Source: an uncultured Eubacteriales bacterium (GTDB lineage Bacteria; Bacillota; Clostridia; Lachnospirales; Lachnospiraceae). From it: 64,000 nucleotides of DNA. The notes beneath the pieces were generated by a model that searched no databases, had not been told where the DNA came from, and saw nothing but the letters and a program-made list of their open reading frames with translations. The stretch's first letter is position 1. The number at the start of each line of letters is the position of its first letter. The translations under genes were made by a program, and so were the position numbers. Shown piece after piece: positions 1 to 9,530 of this stretch. The stretch spans positions 1 to 64,000 of the forward strand of contig CASFID010000048.1 in the NCBI GenBank assembly GCA_949294665.1. Reading direction: 5' to 3'.

Positions 1-195
1 TACCTCCTTGCTGCCACCAGACAGAAAGAGATGATACTATCATATACTGATTGAAGAAGATGTGAAAGGATAACTTCTACTTGTGAAAGAGTAAAGTCTA
101 TCTCATGTCGGTGAACTAGAATTTAAAATTTCATTTCACCGTGGGAGTTATTGTATGAAATGTAACTTGTAGGATATCCAGATACGGAGTAAGAT
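1..195. other. Leader region of the first GH3 gene
   Basis: No gene is seen here. The first bases may be the end of an upstream transcription unit cut by the window edge. An inverted repeat ATTTCAT (128-134) / ATGAAAT (155-161) lies about 35 bases before the GH3 start and could be a regulator site. The ribosome binding site is a modest ACGGAG a few bases before the ATG at 196. No convincing promoter hexamers can be assigned. Confidence 0.4.
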
Positions 196-2541
196 ATGGA
201 AATAAAAGAAATTGTTGCTAAAATGTCCCTTAAAGAGAAAATCTCATATTGTACAGGAAAAGATTTCTGGCATACAAAATCTATACCTCAATATGATATA
301 TCTGAGATTATGCTGTCAGATGGTCCTCACGGACTTCGATGTCAGAAAAATAATGCAGATATGATTGGAATAAATCAGTCTGAACCGGCTACTTGTTTCC
401 CCGCTGCTGTGACAGCGGGGGCTACATGGAATGAAGATCTGTATTCTGAAGAAGGAAAAGCAATTGGTGAAGAGGCACTTGCCCAAAATGTTTCTGTAGT
501 TCTTGGGCCGGGTTGCAATATTAAAAGAAATCCATTAGGTGGAAGGAATTTTGAGTACATATCAGAGGATCCGTACTTGTCAGGTAAAATGGCAGCGGCA
601 TATATCCGAGGACAACAAAGTACAGGAGTATCCTCAAGTTTGAAACATTTTGCTGTAAATAATCAGGAGTATAAGCGTCAGAACGGCGACAGTCTTATAG
701 ATGATAGAAGTTTAAGGGAAATTTATCTTAAACCTTTTGAAATTGCTGTTAAAGAGGGAAAGCCAGATACAATTATGTGTGCTTATAACAAGATTAACGG
801 AGTACACTGCAGTGATAATTATTATCTGCTTACAAACATTCTGCGAAATGAGTGGGGATTTGATGGAGCTGTTATAACAGATTGGGGTGCCATGAATGAC
901 AGAATCGAAGCTTTTAAAGCAGGATGCGATCTTAATATGCCCGGTGGATCCGATTATATGGAAAAGGATGTTTTAGCAGCTGTAAATAACGGAATGCTTG
1001 ATGAAAAATATATTGATGCTTCAGTAGAAAGAATTCTGCGGCTTGTTGAAAAGACACAGGCGCCGGAAAAGAAACTGTCAGTCAACTGGGAAAAACATCA
1101 TAAACTTGCTATGAAAGTTGCAGAGCAGGGTGCTGTTTTATTAAAGAATGATGATCAAATCCTTCCATTAAAAACGGATGATATTGCATTAGTTGGTTAT
1201 ATGGCAGCGCACATGAGATATCAGGGGTCAGGCAGTAGTCATATAAATCCTATAAAACAGACAAATCTCACAGAATTGATGCCGGATAGTCTATTCGTCA
1301 GCTGTTGCGACGAAAATGGAAATGTAACAGAGGAATCTTTAAAAGCGGCAGAAGAAGCAGCATTAAAGCATAAAATTGTAATTATCGTGGCAGGACTTCC
1401 AGAGGTATATGAGTCAGAAGCTATAGACAGAGAACATATGCGGTTACCAGAAGGTCATGACCGTATGATTGAGAGAATAGCGAAGGTGAATAGGAATACG
1501 GTTGTAATACTTCTGGGCGGATCGCCGATTGAAATGCCATGGGCAGATCAAGTTAAGGCAATACTGTATATGGGGCTTCCCGGTCAGGCAGGAGGGGAAG
1601 CAGCTTATAATCTTTTGAAAGGGAATGCTGTTCCGTCCGGGAAATTAACGGAAACATGGCCTTTTACGTATGATGATGTAGTATCGAAAGAAACATTTGG
1701 CAAAAAAAATACTGAATATCGAGAAGGCATTTACGTTGGTTATCGATATTATGATACAAAAGAGCAAAATGTGCGATATCCATTTGGGTTTGGTCTTTCA
1801 TATACAGAGTTTGTATATAAAAAGTTAAAAGTTATAGATGATGGAGTTGCGGTTACAATAAAAAATATCGGTAATTATGCTGGCGCGGAAATCGTACAGG
1901 TTTATGCTGCTCCATTGCAGACTGAGATTTTTAGAGCAAGAAAAGAACTGAAAGGGTTTGCCCGTGTGGAACTCGATCCAGGTGAGGAAAAAACAATAAG
2001 AATTAAGCTTGATCAGAATGCTTTTGACGTATGGGACAATGGCTGGAAAACACCCGGGGGAAAATACAATATTCTGATCGGAGCATCTAGTCGGGATATT
2101 AGATTAGAAGAGAAAATAGAAGTGAAGGGGATTCGGATTCCGGCAAGTGACTGGCAGAGAGGTAGTTGGTATGAAACTCTCTCAGGCTTTCCGAGAAGAG
2201 ACGAATGGGAAAAATTAATGGGGCATTCGGTAGCTATTATAGAAGAGCCAGTGAAAGGTCAGTTCACGCTGGATAATACCTGTATGGAAATGAAATCCCA
2301 TTCGTTAATCATGAAAATTCAGTATAAAATTACAGAAAATATTATTGCCAAAAGTTATGGCGGGAAAAAAGATATGTCAGATCCGGGATATCGCATGACA
2401 TTAATTTGTGCAGTTGATTGTCCATTGAGAGCATCTGTTATTAGCAGTGGCGGCGCCATGAGTACATCACTTGCAAAAGGGTTGCTTTTAATGGCAAATG
2501 GGCACTGGATTAAAGGAATTTGCGCGTTATTGAAAAAATAG
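196..2541 (+). CDS. GH3 family beta-glucosidase
   Basis: This 781-residue protein is a glycoside hydrolase family 3 enzyme that should release terminal beta-linked sugars, most likely glucose, from oligosaccharides or plant glycosides. The TIM-barrel domain comes first, with the DGPHGLR substrate loop and the nucleophile Asp229 in a TDWGA motif. The C-terminal GH3 sandwich domain follows, with the probable acid/base glutamate in the ESEAIDR motif near residue 400. A fibronectin-III-like domain spans roughly 540-660. No signal peptide is seen, so it should be cytoplasmic. Residues from about 695 onward form an extra helical tail, starting at a TCM motif and containing CPLR, that resembles tails on the GH3 at 7166 and the GH78 at 9531. 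Codons are AT-rich, unlike the GH3 at 7166. The exact substrate cannot be told from sequence. Confidence 0.93.
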   Translation: MEIKEIVAKMSLKEKISYCTGKDFWHTKSIPQYDISEIMLSDGPHGLRCQKNNADMIGINQSEPATCFPAAVTAGATWNEDLYSEEGKAIGEEALAQNVSVVLGPGCNIKRNPLGGRNFEYISEDPYLSGKMAAAYIRGQQSTGVSSSLKHFAVNNQEYKRQNGDSLIDDRSLREIYLKPFEIAVKEGKPDTIMCAYNKINGVHCSDNYYLLTNILRNEWGFDGAVITDWGAMNDRIEAFKAGCDLNMPGGSDYMEKDVLAAVNNGMLDEKYIDASVERILRLVEKTQAPEKKLSVNWEKHHKLAMKVAEQGAVLLKNDDQILPLKTDDIALVGYMAAHMRYQGSGSSHINPIKQTNLTELMPDSLFVSCCDENGNVTEESLKAAEEAALKHKIVIIVAGLPEVYESEAIDREHMRLPEGHDRMIERIAKVNRNTVVILLGGSPIEMPWADQVKAILYMGLPGQAGGEAAYNLLKGNAVPSGKLTETWPFTYDDVVSKETFGKKNTEYREGIYVGYRYYDTKEQNVRYPFGFGLSYTEFVYKKLKVIDDGVAVTIKNIGNYAGAEIVQVYAAPLQTEIFRARKELKGFARVELDPGEEKTIRIKLDQNAFDVWDNGWKTPGGKYNILIGASSRDIRLEEKIEVKGIRIPASDWQRGSWYETLSGFPRRDEWEKLMGHSVAIIEEPVKGQFTLDNTCMEMKSHSLIMKIQYKITENIIAKSYGGKKDMSDPGYRMTLICAVDCPLRASVISSGGAMSTSLAKGLLLMANGHWIKGICALLKK

Positions 2542-2546
2542 TTTTA

Positions 2547-3107
2547 TTACAGATCTGTATATCCTGAATAAATTAAGTCGCAAAGTCGATAGATTAAATT
2601 TGCCACTTTTGAGATTGGCATATCAAAGTCAGATATAAGCCACTTTCGTATAATTTGAAGTGAGCCGTGCATAACAAAATCATAAATATATTTTTCTGCT
2701 TCGGTGGGACATATAGAAGGCAGTCTGTCTTTTATATGCCCCATTGTTTTTTGAATAAAGATATTTTGAAATGTAGCATTTTCAGGTTGACAAAGTAAAA
2801 TCCGAAAAATAGAAGCATTGGATTTTACATATTCCAGAAAAGTTTTGATGTAATTTACAGCATCAATACTAGTGTTGATGTCCTTTAAATAATCTAGCGT
2901 GTCATTAAGAAGATCATCCTCTATATTTTTCATAAGCTGATATTGGTCGGAATAGTGCAGATAAAAAGTGGAGCGGTTAAGATCAGCATTTTCGCAAAGT
3001 TCTTTTATTGTAATCTGGTTAAGGGATTTTTTTTGTATAAGTTCAATCAGGCTGCTTTTTAAAAGCTGTTTCGTCAACTTGGTGCGTCGATTATTTTTTG
3101 TTGCCAT
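2547..3107 (-). CDS. TetR/AcrR family transcriptional regulator
   Basis: This 186-residue protein has an N-terminal TetR-type helix-turn-helix (about residues 8-55, with the typical ITIKELCENADLNRSTFY recognition region) followed by a helical ligand-binding domain. Such proteins usually repress a divergent target until a small ligand binds. The start is placed at the internal ATG at 3107 because GAGGT lies six bases before it; an upstream in-frame ATG at 3119 lacks a good site. It is divergent from the two reductase genes at 3267 and 4282 and converges with the GH3 gene with only a few bases between stops. It is probably the local regulator of the reductases. The ligand is unknown; an aglycone or other hydrophobic compound would fit the family. 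Confidence 0.85.
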   Translation of the reverse strand: MATKNNRRTKLTKQLLKSSLIELIQKKSLNQITIKELCENADLNRSTFYLHYSDQYQLMKNIEDDLLNDTLDYLKDINTSIDAVNYIKTFLEYVKSNASIFRILLCQPENATFQNIFIQKTMGHIKDRLPSICPTEAEKYIYDFVMHGSLQIIRKWLISDFDMPISKVANLIYRLCDLIYSGYTDL

Positions 3108-3191
3108 GGTATACCTCATTTATAACTTGAATTGATATGAGTACAACATTTTTTTGAAAGTGTTGAGTTAAGAACATACTAAAATCATCTG

Positions 3192-3230
3192 GTGTTTGTT
3201 AAAACAACACAGTGTTGATATTATAATAGT
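3192..3230. promoter_or_regulatory. Putative operator and -10 box between the TetR and reductase genes
   Basis: GTGTT (3192-3196) and AACAC (3206-3210) form a dyad with a 9-base centre, just upstream of a TATAAT at 3222-3227 reading toward the reductases. A further GTGTT occurs at 3212-3216. The dyad covers the expected -35 position, which suits a TetR-type repressor. The -35 hexamer itself is poor. This is inferred from position and symmetry only. Confidence 0.4.
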
Positions 3231-3266
3231 GTAACAAAAGTAGATTGTCAACAAAGGAGACGGAAA

Positions 3267-4280
3267 ATGAAAATATTTATGATTGGTGGAACGGGACTTC
3301 TTGGAAGCGAAGCTGCAAGAGAACTGATAGCAAGAGGACATCAGGTGATTTCGATTGCACTGCCGCCGTTGCCGCAGGGAGCAGTACTTCCAGAAAAGAT
3401 GGAAATACATTACGGAAATTATCTTGAGATGACTGACAATGAGATCAGGACATATATGACAGGCTGCGAGGGATTTGTATTTGCAGCAGGTGTAGATGAA
3501 CGAGTAGAAGGTCCGCATCCTATTTATGATTTATATCGAAAATATAATATTGATCCAGTAAAAAGACTGCTCAAAATAGCCAGGGAATGTGGTATTAAAC
3601 ATACAGCAATATGTGGTTCTTATTTTTCATACTTTGCTAAAACTATGCCGGAAGAATATCTGACAAAGTGGCATTCATATATCAGGAGCAGAATTGATCA
3701 GGAAACAATAGCTTTAGAATTTTCCGATGAAAATTTTAATGTTGCAGTTCTTGAATTACCATATATTTTTGGTACGCAGCCGGGAAGAAAACCGGTCTGG
3801 GTGTTCCTTGTGGAAAATGTCATGAAAATGAATAGTGTTACCATGTATCCGAGAGGCGGTTCTGCAATGGTAACGGTAAAGCAGGTCGGTCAGGCAATTG
3901 CCGGGGCAATAGAAAAAAACAAAGGTGGAAAGTGTTATCCAATTGGATATTATAATATGACGTGGAAAGAGCTTCTTAGAATTGTACATAAATACCTTGG
4001 CACGCCAGACAAAAGAATTATAACAATTCCAGATTGGATGTATGGTATGGCTGGCAAGAAACTGATGAAAGAACAGAAAAAGCAGAATATTGAAGGCGGA
4101 TTAAATATGGTGAAGTTTGCAAAACTTCAGTGTTCAAACTTATTTATCGATAAATCATTAGGATGTGTTCCGCTTGGAGTAGAGGAAGACGACATAGAAG
4201 GCGCTATAGGGGATTCCGTTTTGCTTTGCAAAGCAGTAATCGAAAAGAAAACAGAGGTAATGGGAATGAGGGGAGAGTAA
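3267..4280 (+). CDS. NAD-dependent epimerase/dehydratase family protein (extended SDR-like)
   Basis: This 337-residue protein begins with a Rossmann nucleotide-binding motif, GGTGLLG at residues 7-13, as in extended short-chain dehydrogenases and NAD-dependent epimerases. At the usual Tyr-x-x-x-Lys catalytic position it has Tyr138-Ile-Arg-Ser-Arg142, so the general-base lysine is replaced by arginine. It may therefore be an atypical reductase, an isomerase, or a non-catalytic partner. A strong AAAGGAGACGG site precedes the ATG. It is one base from the next SDR gene, so the two are almost certainly translated from one mRNA, divergent from the TetR gene. Their position among plant-glycoside hydrolases suggests a role in modifying a released sugar or aglycone, but this is only context. 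Confidence 0.8.
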   Translation: MKIFMIGGTGLLGSEAARELIARGHQVISIALPPLPQGAVLPEKMEIHYGNYLEMTDNEIRTYMTGCEGFVFAAGVDERVEGPHPIYDLYRKYNIDPVKRLLKIARECGIKHTAICGSYFSYFAKTMPEEYLTKWHSYIRSRIDQETIALEFSDENFNVAVLELPYIFGTQPGRKPVWVFLVENVMKMNSVTMYPRGGSAMVTVKQVGQAIAGAIEKNKGGKCYPIGYYNMTWKELLRIVHKYLGTPDKRIITIPDWMYGMAGKKLMKEQKKQNIEGGLNMVKFAKLQCSNLFIDKSLGCVPLGVEEDDIEGAIGDSVLLCKAVIEKKTEVMGMRGE

Positions 4281-4281
4281 A

Positions 4282-5802
4282 ATGGAAAAGAAAACTGTAT
4301 TTATAACCGGAGCAACAGGAGGAATGGGATATGAAAGCCTAAAACAAATCCTTGAAGAGCTGGATAAATTGAATGTCATAATATTGGCAAGAAATTCAGA
4401 AAAAAATCATAAATTGCTGGCATCATATAAAGAATTGAAAGGGCTGAAAATTGTGTGGGGAGATCTTCTCAATTATAATGATGTGTACAAATGTGTAGAA
4501 AATGCAGATATTGTACTTCACATAGCAGCTTTTGTTTCACCTGCGGCAGATTATTATCCTCATAAAGCGATGAAAAACAATTATGGTGCGACTAAGAATA
4601 TAATAGAAGCCATCAAAAGAGCAGGAAGAGCGGACTCCTGTAAATTTGTTAATATTGGAACTGTTGCGGAAACGGGAGATCGTATGCCGCCGATTCATTG
4701 GGGGAGAGTAGGTGATCCGATTAAACCGAGCATGTTTGATTATTATGCTGTGTCGAAAGTGGCGGCAGAGAGATATGTGATAGAATCAGGCTTGAAGTAT
4801 TGGGTTAGTCTCAGACAGACAGGGATTATAGGACCAGCAATGAGTGAAATACGTGATGCAATTATGTTTCATAATTGCTTTGACAATGTACTCGAGTATG
4901 TTTCTGACCGTGACTCAGGAAGAGCAATGAGAAATCTCTGTGTTTTTGAAGCAGACGGAACACTCTCACCAGATTTCTGGGGGCATATTTATAATATAGG
5001 CGGGGGAGAAAAGTGCCGTATAGATACATATCATTTATATAAAGAACTTTATGGTGCGTTGGGAATAACAAAATTGGAGTATATTCTTGATCCTAAAAAA
5101 CAAGCTACTAGAAATTTTCACGGACAGTACTATCTGGACTCAGATAAACTTGAAAAGTATCTGCATTTTCAAAATGATAGTATGCAATACTACTATGACT
5201 GTTATTTAAACGGGTTGGGGATAATGGCGTCTGTTGCAAAAATATTGTGTAAACTTCCGGGCGGACAAAAACTGATGGGGAAAATTATAAGCAGATCGTT
5301 TGATAAACTTGCAGAGTCCGAACACGGGACTGTACATTTCATTCGGGATAATGTCGAGGATCATATTGACGCATACTGGGGAAGCAGAAGAGCATGGGAA
5401 GCATTGCCAGATGATATACGCGATATGAAACATTTTGATGAGTGGGATAAGGTTATAGTGCTAGATCACGGTTATGACGAAAATAAGCCGGAGAAAGAAT
5501 TAAATCTGCAAGATGTGAAGCAGGCGGCAGAATTTCGTGGCGGTGTATGTCTGTCTGAGAAAATGGAAACCGGGAATTGGACGGAAAAGCTGAAGTTTCG
5601 CTGTGCATTTGGACATGAGTTTGAAGCTAGTCCTCGTCTTATTCTAGAAGGCGGGCATTGGTGCCCCCATTGCGAAAATAAGAGTTGGAACTATGGGAAG
5701 AGAGCAAAAGTGGATCCATTTTTTGCACAGGTTTGGAGTCCACTGCATGAAGCAGATGAACTCCGAGAATATCCGAAAGAAGCTAAGCCGGAAGAAAATT
5801 AA
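4282..5802 (+). CDS. NAD-dependent epimerase/dehydratase fused to a C-terminal zinc-ribbon-like domain
   Basis: This 506-residue protein has an extended SDR domain at residues 1 to about 330: a GATGGMG nucleotide motif near the N-terminus and a canonical catalytic Tyr155-x-x-x-Lys159. A C-terminal region follows with a Cys441-x3-His445 ... Cys461-x2-Cys464 metal-binding pattern, like the treble-clef or zinc-ribbon domains of the DUF4379 type. The extra 170 residues are unusual for this enzyme class. It pairs with the SDR at 3267 (one-base gap), and the two may form a heteromeric reductase in which only this subunit has a full catalytic triad. It converges with the AraC regulator, whose stop is about 10 bases away. 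The substrate is unknown. Confidence 0.8.
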   Translation: MEKKTVFITGATGGMGYESLKQILEELDKLNVIILARNSEKNHKLLASYKELKGLKIVWGDLLNYNDVYKCVENADIVLHIAAFVSPAADYYPHKAMKNNYGATKNIIEAIKRAGRADSCKFVNIGTVAETGDRMPPIHWGRVGDPIKPSMFDYYAVSKVAAERYVIESGLKYWVSLRQTGIIGPAMSEIRDAIMFHNCFDNVLEYVSDRDSGRAMRNLCVFEADGTLSPDFWGHIYNIGGGEKCRIDTYHLYKELYGALGITKLEYILDPKKQATRNFHGQYYLDSDKLEKYLHFQNDSMQYYYDCYLNGLGIMASVAKILCKLPGGQKLMGKIISRSFDKLAESEHGTVHFIRDNVEDHIDAYWGSRRAWEALPDDIRDMKHFDEWDKVIVLDHGYDENKPEKELNLQDVKQAAEFRGGVCLSEKMETGNWTEKLKFRCAFGHEFEASPRLILEGGHWCPHCENKSWNYGKRAKVDPFFAQVWSPLHEADELREYPKEAKPEEN

Positions 5803-5812
5803 AGCATTACGT

Positions 5813-7009
5813 TCATTTTTCCGTTTCTTGAACAGGATTTCTCCTGTATTGTAGTGGCGTCATCCCAAATTGTTTTTTAAATGCAGTTTGAAAATGGCTC
5901 TGGCTGCAAAAGCAGAGATAGTTGCTGATTGCGCTTAATGATTTCGAGGTGTAACGAAGCAGATAACGCGCTTCTTCCAGTCGGCATCGGGTGATGAATT
6001 CACCAATAGAGAAACCGAGTTCTTTTTTAAAATATGATGAAAAATAGGAACGACTGAAACCGGCATGCTTCGCTACTTCCGCAGCGGTGATATGCCGGTT
6101 TGTATTTTGTTGGATGAAGCGTATTGCATTTCGGATAATATCGTCAGAACTGACAGGTGTCTGTGCTTCGGCAACTTTGGCGGCAAAAGTGTATGCTATC
6201 TGTCCCATAAGTTCGTTAAGATAGTCCGCATTCGGTGTTTGTTCAGCTATTTGAATAAAATCATCTGAAATCCGAAATGCGGTATCAGTATCCAGACCGC
6301 CTTCGATAGAAGCACGAGTAAATACAGTAGTAGCAACGATTAGATTATTTTTTAACTGCCGTAGTGCATTTGGGGCAAGAATACCGGTATGTAATTGAGA
6401 CTCATTTAAAGTTATAGACAATATTTTTTCCGGTGAACCTGATTTGATATATCCTGAGATAAGTTGTTCTACCTCATATGATTTGTTATGATAGAAATTT
6501 TCTTTTGCTTGGAGAACATTTTCAGTTGTATTTTTATTTTGCTCGACTTCTTTAATCTGCAAAAAATCCTGAACAGTACAGCATTCCAAGTTCAGACAAT
6601 AATTCAGAAAGATAATTTTGGACAAAAAAGCGGGTAATGAAAGCTGCGGAACACTCCAGAACAGACTGTTGAAAGCGTCTCGGTTCTTCTCGGAAATAAC
6701 ATAATCTGCATATAGGTCATGCATATTCAGAGTAGAGAGTGGTACTGAACAGATAGGACCGAAGATTAGAAATTCTTCATAAGAAGAATTCACTACCAGA
6801 CGTATGAAATACATACCGTATTCTGTAGAGCAATAGGATATATTCCCCGAATTTTGAGATAATATTTTTACATATTTTTCTGGTGGAAAAGTCAGGTCGG
6901 TCTGTTCTGGCACAGCAAAAGAAAGTTTGTTGTTTTGATAGTAATATGCAGGAATATTTGAATCCAGATAAAACATATTGAGAAAGTTTTTCATATTAAA
7001 AACTGGCAT
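5813..7009 (-). CDS. AraC family transcriptional regulator
   Basis: This 398-residue protein ends in two helix-turn-helix motifs of the AraC/XylS type (about residues 295-390, with TAAEVAKHAGFSRSYFSSYF and a second helix pair ending near the C-terminus). The long N-terminal half is a poorly conserved sensor region, as in regulators of glycoside utilisation in Lachnospiraceae. A TGGAG site precedes the ATG at 7009. It is divergent from the GH3 gene at 7166, with about 155 bases between, so it probably activates that gene and perhaps the GH78 gene in response to a plant sugar. No signal peptide or membrane segment is seen. Confidence 0.88.
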   Translation of the reverse strand: MPVFNMKNFLNMFYLDSNIPAYYYQNNKLSFAVPEQTDLTFPPEKYVKILSQNSGNISYCSTEYGMYFIRLVVNSSYEEFLIFGPICSVPLSTLNMHDLYADYVISEKNRDAFNSLFWSVPQLSLPAFLSKIIFLNYCLNLECCTVQDFLQIKEVEQNKNTTENVLQAKENFYHNKSYEVEQLISGYIKSGSPEKILSITLNESQLHTGILAPNALRQLKNNLIVATTVFTRASIEGGLDTDTAFRISDDFIQIAEQTPNADYLNELMGQIAYTFAAKVAEAQTPVSSDDIIRNAIRFIQQNTNRHITAAEVAKHAGFSRSYFSSYFKKELGFSIGEFITRCRLEEARYLLRYTSKSLSAISNYLCFCSQSHFQTAFKKQFGMTPLQYRRNPVQETEK

Positions 7010-7165
7010 AATGCATTTTCTCCATTATTTATATTTTTTGATTATTATAACAATGTATGATTGATAAAACAAGAGACATATATATAATAAATAATGCAAT
7101 TATAGAATATTATACAGTTGATATCGGTTAGAATAAATTCACATGGTAAATTAGGAGGTAACAAT

Positions 7166-9448
7166 ATGGACATGGAGAAGATCAGAGAACTGGTATCACA
7201 GATGACGCTGGAAGAAAAAGCAGGAATGTGTTCCGGAGCGGATTTCTGGCATACAAAAGCGGTGGAACGGCTTGGTATCTCGGCTGTTATGGTATCTGAC
7301 GGACCCCACGGTCTTCGCAAGCAGGATGAAGCTAGTGATCATTTGGGGATCAATGACAGTATCAAAGCGGTCTGCTTCCCAGCCGGATGTGCGCTGGCGT
7401 CCAGCTTCGACCGTAATCTGGCGGAGCACATGGGCAGGGTGATCGGAGAAGAATGCCAGGCTGAAGGCGTGAGTACCATCTTGGGGCCTGCGGTGAATAT
7501 CAAGCGTTCCCCACTGTGCGGCAGGAACTTCGAGTATTATTCGGAAGATCCTTATGCGACGGCTGAGATGTCGACGGCACTTATCCGGGGGGTGCAGAGC
7601 AAAAATGTGGGAACAAGTGTGAAGCATTTTCTGGCTAACAATCAGGAGAAACGTCGGATGACCAGTTCATCCGATGTGGATGAGCGAACTCTACGGGAAA
7701 TCTACATGGTGCCTTTCGAGGGCGCAGTGAAGAATGGAAAACCGTGGACGGTGATGAATTCATACAACAGGATTAACGGAACCTATGTCGGAGAGTCTAA
7801 GCAATACTTGACAGATCTGCTTAGAGATGAATGGGGATTCGACGGATATGTAATGTCCGACTGGGGTGCGGTCAATGACAGGGTAGAAGCACTGAAAGCC
7901 GGAATGGATCTGGAAATGCCATCTTCAAACGGTGTGAACGACGCGCTGATTGTAAAGGCGGTACAGGAAGGAATACTGGATGAGGCAGTAGTGAATCAGG
8001 CATGTGAACGGATCCTGAACATTGTCTTCCGGTATATGGAAAACAGGGATGAGAACGCAGTTTTTGATATGGTGAAAGATCACGAGACAGCGTCTTCAGT
8101 TGAAGAAGAGTGTATCGTACTTCTGAAGAATGATAGTGATGAAAATGGGAAACACATTCTTCCTCTTAACAGAGAACAGAAGATTGCTTTCATCGGAAAG
8201 TATGCCGAAGCGCCACGTTATCAGGGCGGCGGCAGTTCCCATATCAACAGCTGGAAAGTAGAATCCGCATTGGAAGCGGTGAAAGACATTGCAAATGTGG
8301 TTTATGCGAAAGGATTTGACGATGCAGCGGATAAGGCAGATGAAACGCTGGAAGTTGAGGCAGTGCATACAGCAAAAGATGCGGATGTGGCAGTGATTTT
8401 CGCCGGACTTCCGGACAGCTTTGAATCGGAAGGCTACGATCGGACACACCTGAATCTTCCAGACTGCCAGAATCGTCTGATTGAAAAGATCTGCAATGTA
8501 CAGAAAAATGTAGTTGTTGTGCTCCACAATGGTTCCCCGGTCATTATGCCGTGGAAAGACAGCGTGTCCGCGATTGTGGAGGCATATCTGGGCGGACAGG
8601 CGGTCGGAAAGGCGGAGATAAAAGTCCTTTTCGGAGAAGTGAATCCATCCGGTAGATTGTCTGAGACTTTCCCGAACCGTTTGGAGGATACGCCGTGTTA
8701 TCTGACCTACGGGAAAGGAAAAGACCACGCAGAGTACCAAGAGGGCGTGTTCGTAGGGTACCGCTATTACACTACACGGGATATGGATGTCCAGTACCCG
8801 TTCGGCTACGGACTGTCCTACACCACATTTGGATACAGCAATCTGATGACAGATAAAACAGAACTGACTGATACCGAGACGCTGACGGTAAGTGTGGATG
8901 TGGAGAATACAGGATACTGTTCTGGCAAAGAAGTGGTACAGCTTTATGTGGCGCCGGTAAACTCCGAAGTGCCGCGCCCGGTGCGGGAACTGAAAGGCTT
9001 TGAGAAGATTGCGTTGGAACCGGATGAGAAGAAAACAGTAACATTTACTCTGGATGAACGGGCATTCGCGGTATGGAATACGGATTTCCACTGCTGGGAC
9101 GTGCCCGACGGAGTATACCTGATCCAGATCTGCCGGAACGCGCAGGAAGTGATCCTTGAAGTTGCGGTTCAGGCAAAGAATACAAAGCGCCCCCGGCAGA
9201 AATATACAGCGAATACCTGTATGGGAGAATTTTTTACGGATCCGAAGGCGCAGCAGATCTTTGGTCAGATGATGGCAGGCAACGAGCAGACGAAAGAGAT
9301 GGAAGAATCTTCCCAGAGTGAGGCAATCAGCCCGGAGATGCTAGCGGCGATGATGCAGGATATGCCGTTACGTCAGCTTATAAGCTTTGTGCCGGGCATG
9401 ACGTGGGATGCGGTAAATGAGATTCTTTCAGTACTGAATGTGGATTGA
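7166..9448 (+). CDS. GH3 family beta-glucosidase
   Basis: This second GH3 enzyme has 760 residues from the ATG at 7166, chosen because TTAGGAGGT lies just upstream; an earlier in-frame ATG at 7118 has no such site. It has the DGPHGLR loop, a nucleophile Asp232 in SDWGA, the acid/base glutamate in ESEGYDR, a C-terminal sandwich, and an Fn3-like domain. From Thr684 it carries a helical tail (TCMGEFF...MPLRQL) related to the tails of the neighbouring glycosidases. No signal peptide is visible, so it is probably cytoplasmic. Its codons are clearly richer in G and C than those of the GH3 at 196 and the GH78 at 9531, which suggests a separate origin. It should remove beta-glucosyl residues, possibly after the rhamnosidase acts. 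Confidence 0.94.
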   Translation: MDMEKIRELVSQMTLEEKAGMCSGADFWHTKAVERLGISAVMVSDGPHGLRKQDEASDHLGINDSIKAVCFPAGCALASSFDRNLAEHMGRVIGEECQAEGVSTILGPAVNIKRSPLCGRNFEYYSEDPYATAEMSTALIRGVQSKNVGTSVKHFLANNQEKRRMTSSSDVDERTLREIYMVPFEGAVKNGKPWTVMNSYNRINGTYVGESKQYLTDLLRDEWGFDGYVMSDWGAVNDRVEALKAGMDLEMPSSNGVNDALIVKAVQEGILDEAVVNQACERILNIVFRYMENRDENAVFDMVKDHETASSVEEECIVLLKNDSDENGKHILPLNREQKIAFIGKYAEAPRYQGGGSSHINSWKVESALEAVKDIANVVYAKGFDDAADKADETLEVEAVHTAKDADVAVIFAGLPDSFESEGYDRTHLNLPDCQNRLIEKICNVQKNVVVVLHNGSPVIMPWKDSVSAIVEAYLGGQAVGKAEIKVLFGEVNPSGRLSETFPNRLEDTPCYLTYGKGKDHAEYQEGVFVGYRYYTTRDMDVQYPFGYGLSYTTFGYSNLMTDKTELTDTETLTVSVDVENTGYCSGKEVVQLYVAPVNSEVPRPVRELKGFEKIALEPDEKKTVTFTLDERAFAVWNTDFHCWDVPDGVYLIQICRNAQEVILEVAVQAKNTKRPRQKYTANTCMGEFFTDPKAQQIFGQMMAGNEQTKEMEESSQSEAISPEMLAAMMQDMPLRQLISFVPGMTWDAVNEILSVLNVD

Positions 9449-9530
9449 CAAAGAAAAATAATATGAGGACAGTAAAGCCTGCAGCTTATTGTATTTCAGT
9501 AAATAGTTAGAATGTTAGGAGAAATGAATA

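Noticed and set aside
8096-9091. A 331-codon minus-strand frame opposite the second GH3 gene
   Set aside because: Antisense to a clear enzyme gene, with no ribosome binding site or domain.
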